From Larix sibirica (lineage: Eukaryota; Streptophyta; Pinopsida; Pinales; Pinaceae), in NCBI GenBank assembly GCA_004151065.3, contig NWUY0300024298.1, forward strand, positions 16,205 through 27,322: a DNA stretch of 11,118 bases, written 5' to 3'. Every line of letters begins with the position of its first letter. Position 1 is the first letter of the stretch. Position numbers and translations under genes: made by a program. A model generated the notes under the pieces. That model saw only the letters and a program-made list of their open reading frames with translations. It had not been told where the DNA came from and did not search any database. Below are positions 8,021-11,118 of the stretch, piece by piece.

Positions 8021-8917
8021 AAGGTAACTTTACATCACACACCCCATAACCCAAATATTAGAGATACTCGCAACTATATCATTGTGGATGATTTGGCCTA
8101 GTCACCCACTTCCATGTCTATTTTAGTTCTATGGAAATTTCAAACCCTAATTCCTCGTGTCTTCTTTAGGCATGGTCGATCATTCTAATGCTCATTTGAT
8201 TACCTTTGATTTAGAGTGAGAAAAATCCCATTTTTCTTCTTTGATAACCTTTTAGGCACCTGCCACCATCAAGAATTTTAGTAACCACCAATGTATCATT
8301 AATGAAGATGCCTCTACATGTGTTATGTGTACATATGTTTGGAAGAAACTAGTTTCTCACGAGTTAACCCCATACTTGTGACCCTACATTTCTATGTTGA
8401 TTTCCCCTAGCAGTCACAAGGATTTTTACAAAATGTTCTCATCAAACTCGTGGGAAATATTGTCTTGGCTAATATTGAAGTTGTAGATGCACAATTAGGC
8501 TGCACCATCCTACTTGGTCATAGTTATATATTGTATGGTATGAAAGGCGTTTCCTCTACCATTTTTCATCTCATGATGTCCCCACATAATGATAAAGTAA
8601 TCACACTAGATCAACTTACTTACCATCATCCCAAGTTCACTGTCAACCTTGAAAATGTTTTACCAACTATAAAAGGTAGCCTATCTATGCCTTCATTCAC
8701 TAAAGTTGGTCCTAGAATGTTCCAATATCTCTCATTGATTGGTAACTTTTTTGGTCCACCACCCCACATCCCTGAAAAGGGAACATCTCAGATACGTATT
8801 GTCACATCTAAAAACTCCTTACCACAATTGAAGAGTAAACCTAACTCTACTCCAATGGAAATAAATCCATGGGCGAGAGCTCTTATTCACCAATTTTTCC
8901 TTTTTACCCCCTATTGA
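8021..8917 (+). pseudogene. Retropepsin-type aspartic protease relic of a Gypsy element
   Basis: Protease in these elements cuts the Gag-Pol polyprotein. The reading changes frame twice. Frame 2 (8021-8098) gives KVPKVTLHHTPHNP and then NYIIVDDLA. Frame 3 (about 8172-8381) gives HSNAHLITFDLE and then CIINEDASTCVMCTYVWKKL (8292-8351). Frame 2 resumes after a TAG at 8408-8410 with QNVLIKLVGNIVLANIEVVD and LGCTILLGHSY, then SSTIFHLMMSPHNDKVITLDQLTYHHP (about 8552-8632). The flap, ILLG and DQLTY blocks match the pattern I recall for plant Gypsy proteases. The active-site region, normally an Asp followed by x-G-A-S or [ST]-G, reads NEDAS here, so the catalytic Asp and the Gly are lost. The open frame 8450-8917 starts at a GTG and is only the 3' part of this relic. 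A Pro-rich segment follows the stop at 8915. Confidence 0.7.
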
Positions 8918-9229
8918 ATTGCAAGAACCCCTATGATGGAAAATATTCACCTTCTAGGGATTACTTTAGCTATCCCAGTTTGGTACCTCACACCACCCAA
9001 CCCACCTCCTAGAACCCCTGTTAATGCTTGAATTTCACACACATGCGACATTTTGGATAATCTTGTAGAAAGTTGTCATCAACATACAACATGCAGCTCA
9101 TCGAAGACATCCACATCAGATCCAAAAGATAAATTGATCCCTAAAATGACAAAGGTAGTCTCTATGAAAAATTGCACATCTAAATACATTGAGCACCCAT
9201 GCTATCTAGCGTGACCTACCTGTTCAACA

Positions 9230-9600
9230 ACCTGTGCGTACCCACGTGAATTTCTCTTCGAAATCCAAGCAACTGTCAAAATGGTCGGAACACTTACTTC
9301 CATGCCACATTCAAAGCTCAAAATGGCTAGAGCTCTTGGATCCAAAATTCGAATGCTACTTCTCAAATGCTCTGGAGCATTCAATAGCCCCCCTCATGTA
9401 CTTGGAGACCCAGTTCAAAAGAAAGGGTGTTTAGATTTGGATTTAGATGTTTCTTTTCCTCCCTTGGCCTATAAAAGGAATCCATGGGAATGCATTCTCT
9501 GTGAGAAATAAGAGCAAAGTTATGCTATTGGAATTACATTGAGAGCTCATCTTTCAATCCATTTCCTACCCCAAGTTGGCATGCAAAATCTACCTTGATT
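9230..9600 (+). mobile_element. LTR-like U3/R segment (tentative)
   Basis: Soon after the Gypsy gag-protease relic, the sequence turns into a G+C-richer block that ends in a strong TATA box (9470-9477), followed by a short A/G-rich stretch. That is the layout of an LTR promoter, and the position is where a 3' LTR would stand if pol had been deleted. Open frames across it (9234-9434, 9281-9511) look random. No TG...CA ends or second LTR copy could be matched within the window, so the call is an inference. Confidence 0.35.
9470..9477 (+). promoter_or_regulatory. TATA box, probably of an LTR
   Basis: TATAAAAG sits within CCTATAAAAGG and just after a pyrimidine-rich stretch (TTCTTTTCCTCCC). It is the best TATA match in the window. 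No host gene follows, so an LTR promoter fits best. A start of transcription about 30 bases on, near 9500, would fall at GTGAGAAATAAGAG. Confidence 0.5.
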
Positions 9601-10200
9601 TCTTCCTCTAAGAAGCAAGTGTTTCTCCATTTTTCTATGCTAGTTATCTTACAATTGTGTGGACCAAAAGGACCTCCCTAAACGATATTATTGGCTTCCC
9701 TTTGAATCCCTCACCTCCTATGTGACACTATTGTATTTAGATGGACTATTGGGCAATCAACATTTGGTTTGGAATACTCTTGTTCTATTTGTTATTAGAT
9801 TTTTCTTTTCCATTTGGAGTTTGGGATACTAGCTCACAATTCACAATATTAGGTCCTTTCTCCAACCTCAAGGATTTATCATAGCAGGGAAGACTATTCT
9901 CCCTTATGGCTATTTTTCCCTAAACAATATTTATGGCGAATCCGCTCTTATTTTTGTTCATTGCATTATAGATAGGTTGTATTTTTCTAGATAACTTATT
10001 TTGGGTGTTGTGCAGGTGCATGAGATTACTATCGAGCCTCTCAACAGTTTGAATTCATAAGCCTCTAGCTTGGATCCATCCTTTTATTAGTAGCACAATT
10101 CTCAGTGTCCTGACCTCACAACATAGTGCACATTTCTCTTCGAAAACCACGCTACTCATGTAGTCTTGCTTCTCTATATTCTCGTAGTAAATTAGCACAA
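9601..10200. other. Intergenic or LTR-derived sequence, nothing firm
   Basis: No domain is readable on either strand. A 14-base string ATTTCTCTTCGAAA occurs at 9250-9263 and again at 10132-10145, which may hint at shared repeat ancestry but is too short to be conclusive. TTGTGCAG at 10010-10017 resembles a splice acceptor without any exon I can recognise. Confidence 0.4.
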
Positions 10201-10208
10201 CCTATGTA

Positions 10209-10260
10209 ACATTGTACTCATGTTATACAATGTGTCTGTGGGTCCAAAACCCACATGACA
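10209..10260. repeat. Two adjacent inverted repeats
   Basis: The first has 8-bp perfect arms, ACATTGTA (10209-10216) and TACAATGT (10226-10233), around a 9-base loop. The second runs TGTC-TGTGGGT (10233-10243) against ACCCACA-T-GACA (10249-10260), with 11 paired bases, one bulged T and a 5-base loop. Both could form cruciforms or RNA hairpins. No gene adjoins them, and I do not recognise them as transposon termini. Confidence 0.75.
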
Positions 10261-10607
10261 TTTCCATTTTCTACTTTTTACTTCAGTTTTCATAGTCACT
10301 TGCAGTTTCAATGGCTGCTTAATGAACCAGAAAATTAATAACTCACATGCACTTGTATTTTATTTAGTAATTACATAACTTAGCTCAATATAGGAAGTAA
10401 AGAAGTAATTCCTTGAATATTATTCAGGCTAACAGAATTTCAAGTTTTCAATGGACCTCTTAGTACTCACTAGTAGCTGAATGATTATGCTTGCCATCTC
10501 ATAGAAATTGTTAGTCTAGGCAATTTGATTTAACTACCTCTACTTAGATATCTTATTGCTTCTTGCTTATTTCTTTGGTTTATTCAAGATATTTTATCTC
10601 ACTTTCT
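10261..10607. other. AT-rich intergenic sequence, nothing recognised
   Basis: No open frame of note, RNA gene or repeat is visible in this stretch between the inverted repeats and the direct-repeat pair. Confidence 0.5.
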
Positions 10608-11015
10608 CACACAAGTGAGGTACCTAAAGACTCTTCTTTCCCCAAGTATGCTCTTTTCCTTGCACTCTTAATGATATTGGAAAATAAAAAAAGGGTGAAA
10701 GGTTTGAAATGCCTCCCTTGCACACATTTCTTTCATTAAGAATTTTAGTTGTTATTTGCAAACAATCATTTCATACTTGAGTCTAATTAAAGTGGAGTAA
10801 ATAGATATCAATTCTCACATGTTTTTACTTTATGCTCATTAGTTAGTTGCAAATCTCAATCTTGATTGTTTTCCAAACACATGTGTGATTTCCACTTAAG
10901 AACACACCAAGAGACCTAAAGACTCTTTCAAATATAGTATGCTCTCCATCTTGCACTCTTTTTGATCTAGATGGATCAAAATGATATGGAGGTTTGAAAT
11001 ACCTCTCTTGCACTC
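10608..11015. repeat. Pair of diverged about 115-bp direct repeats, 290 bp apart
   Basis: Copy one (10608-10723) and copy two (10902-11015) share, in order, CACAC-AAG, CCTAAAGACTCTT (10623 and 10915), AGTATGCTCT, TTGCACTCTT (10660 and 10951), GGTTTGAAAT (10701 and 10991) and CTC-CTTGCAC. Offsets of 290-292 bp are constant through the block. Each copy contains the motif CTC..TTGCAC twice. The sequence between the copies is not visibly repeated, so this is a segmental direct repeat and not a simple satellite. Confidence 0.8.
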
Positions 11016-11118
11016 CTTAATCAACTTTGGACCATTTTAAAATCAACATTGCACTTGTAATTCTCAACCAACTACAATCCTTCACAAGAGGTCACAAAAC
11101 AACATTTTAGTTAGTTTA

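Larger units (their letters stand above)
6753..9210 (+). mobile_element. Degenerate Ty3/Gypsy-type LTR retrotransposon, gag-protease part only
   Basis: Gag-like and protease-like readings follow each other on the same strand in the order of a Gypsy internal region. The reading then fades through a Pro-rich linker (about 8918-9030, still in the protease frame but with stops) and becomes unrecognisable near 9212. No reverse transcriptase, RNase H or integrase is visible. The element is either an internally deleted copy or a non-autonomous type carrying only gag and protease. I could not define LTR ends, a primer binding site, a polypurine tract or target-site duplications. Confidence 0.65.

Noticed and set aside
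9202-9511. Open frames on both strands around the LTR-like block
   Set aside because: They overlap each other and a TATA box, and none has a recognisable domain.
9500-10300. Search for a primer binding site (such as TGGTATCAGAGC) and TG...CA LTR ends
   Set aside because: No acceptable match seen, so no LTR boundary is claimed.
1-11118. CRISPR array, bacterial operon or phage-type system
   Set aside because: No regular spaced repeats or prokaryotic gene layout; the content is plant nuclear DNA.

Overview
This window looks like a piece of a large, gene-poor seed-plant nuclear genome, most likely a gymnosperm (inference). It is AT-rich, holds one intact eukaryotic transcription-factor gene without introns in its coding part, and is otherwise filled with old, heavily mutated retroelement sequence and simple or diverged repeats. 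There are no operons, ribosome binding sites or CRISPR-like arrays.

Left part (1-2560): about 1.2 kb of 5' flank leads into a single-exon DREB2-type AP2/ERF gene at 1277-1996 on the + strand. The last 170 bases before the gene carry a compact set of sequence oddities: two GGGGACGC blocks around an ACGCGT core, a perfect 16-bp palindrome, an ACGTG core and a (GT)6 run. ACGCGT and ACGTG are the kinds of cores bound in ABA and stress control, which would suit a DREB gene, but nothing proves they are used. A plausible poly(A) signal lies 45 bases after the stop.

Middle part (2565-4440): short diverged tandem repeats and an AT-rich stretch lead into a decayed LINE ORF1 on the + strand. It shows a DUF4283-like block followed by a CCHC-knuckle relic in a second frame, and contains an 84/86-bp tandem duplication and then a GA microsatellite. 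I see no endonuclease or reverse-transcriptase ORF2 after it.

Right part (4440-11118): about 2.3 kb with no recognisable content precedes a second relic on the + strand. This one is the gag and protease of a Ty3/Gypsy-type LTR retrotransposon (about 6756-8917, with a decayed tail to about 9210). It has many in-frame stops, a degenerate zinc knuckle and a lost protease catalytic Asp. No reverse transcriptase, RNase H or integrase follows. Within 300 bases comes a TATA-box segment that resembles LTR U3/R sequence. The far right end has two adjacent inverted repeats and a pair of 115-bp direct repeats about 290 bp apart.

The only gene likely to work is the DREB2-like factor. The rest is mobile-element debris, and I found no convincing new biological system.
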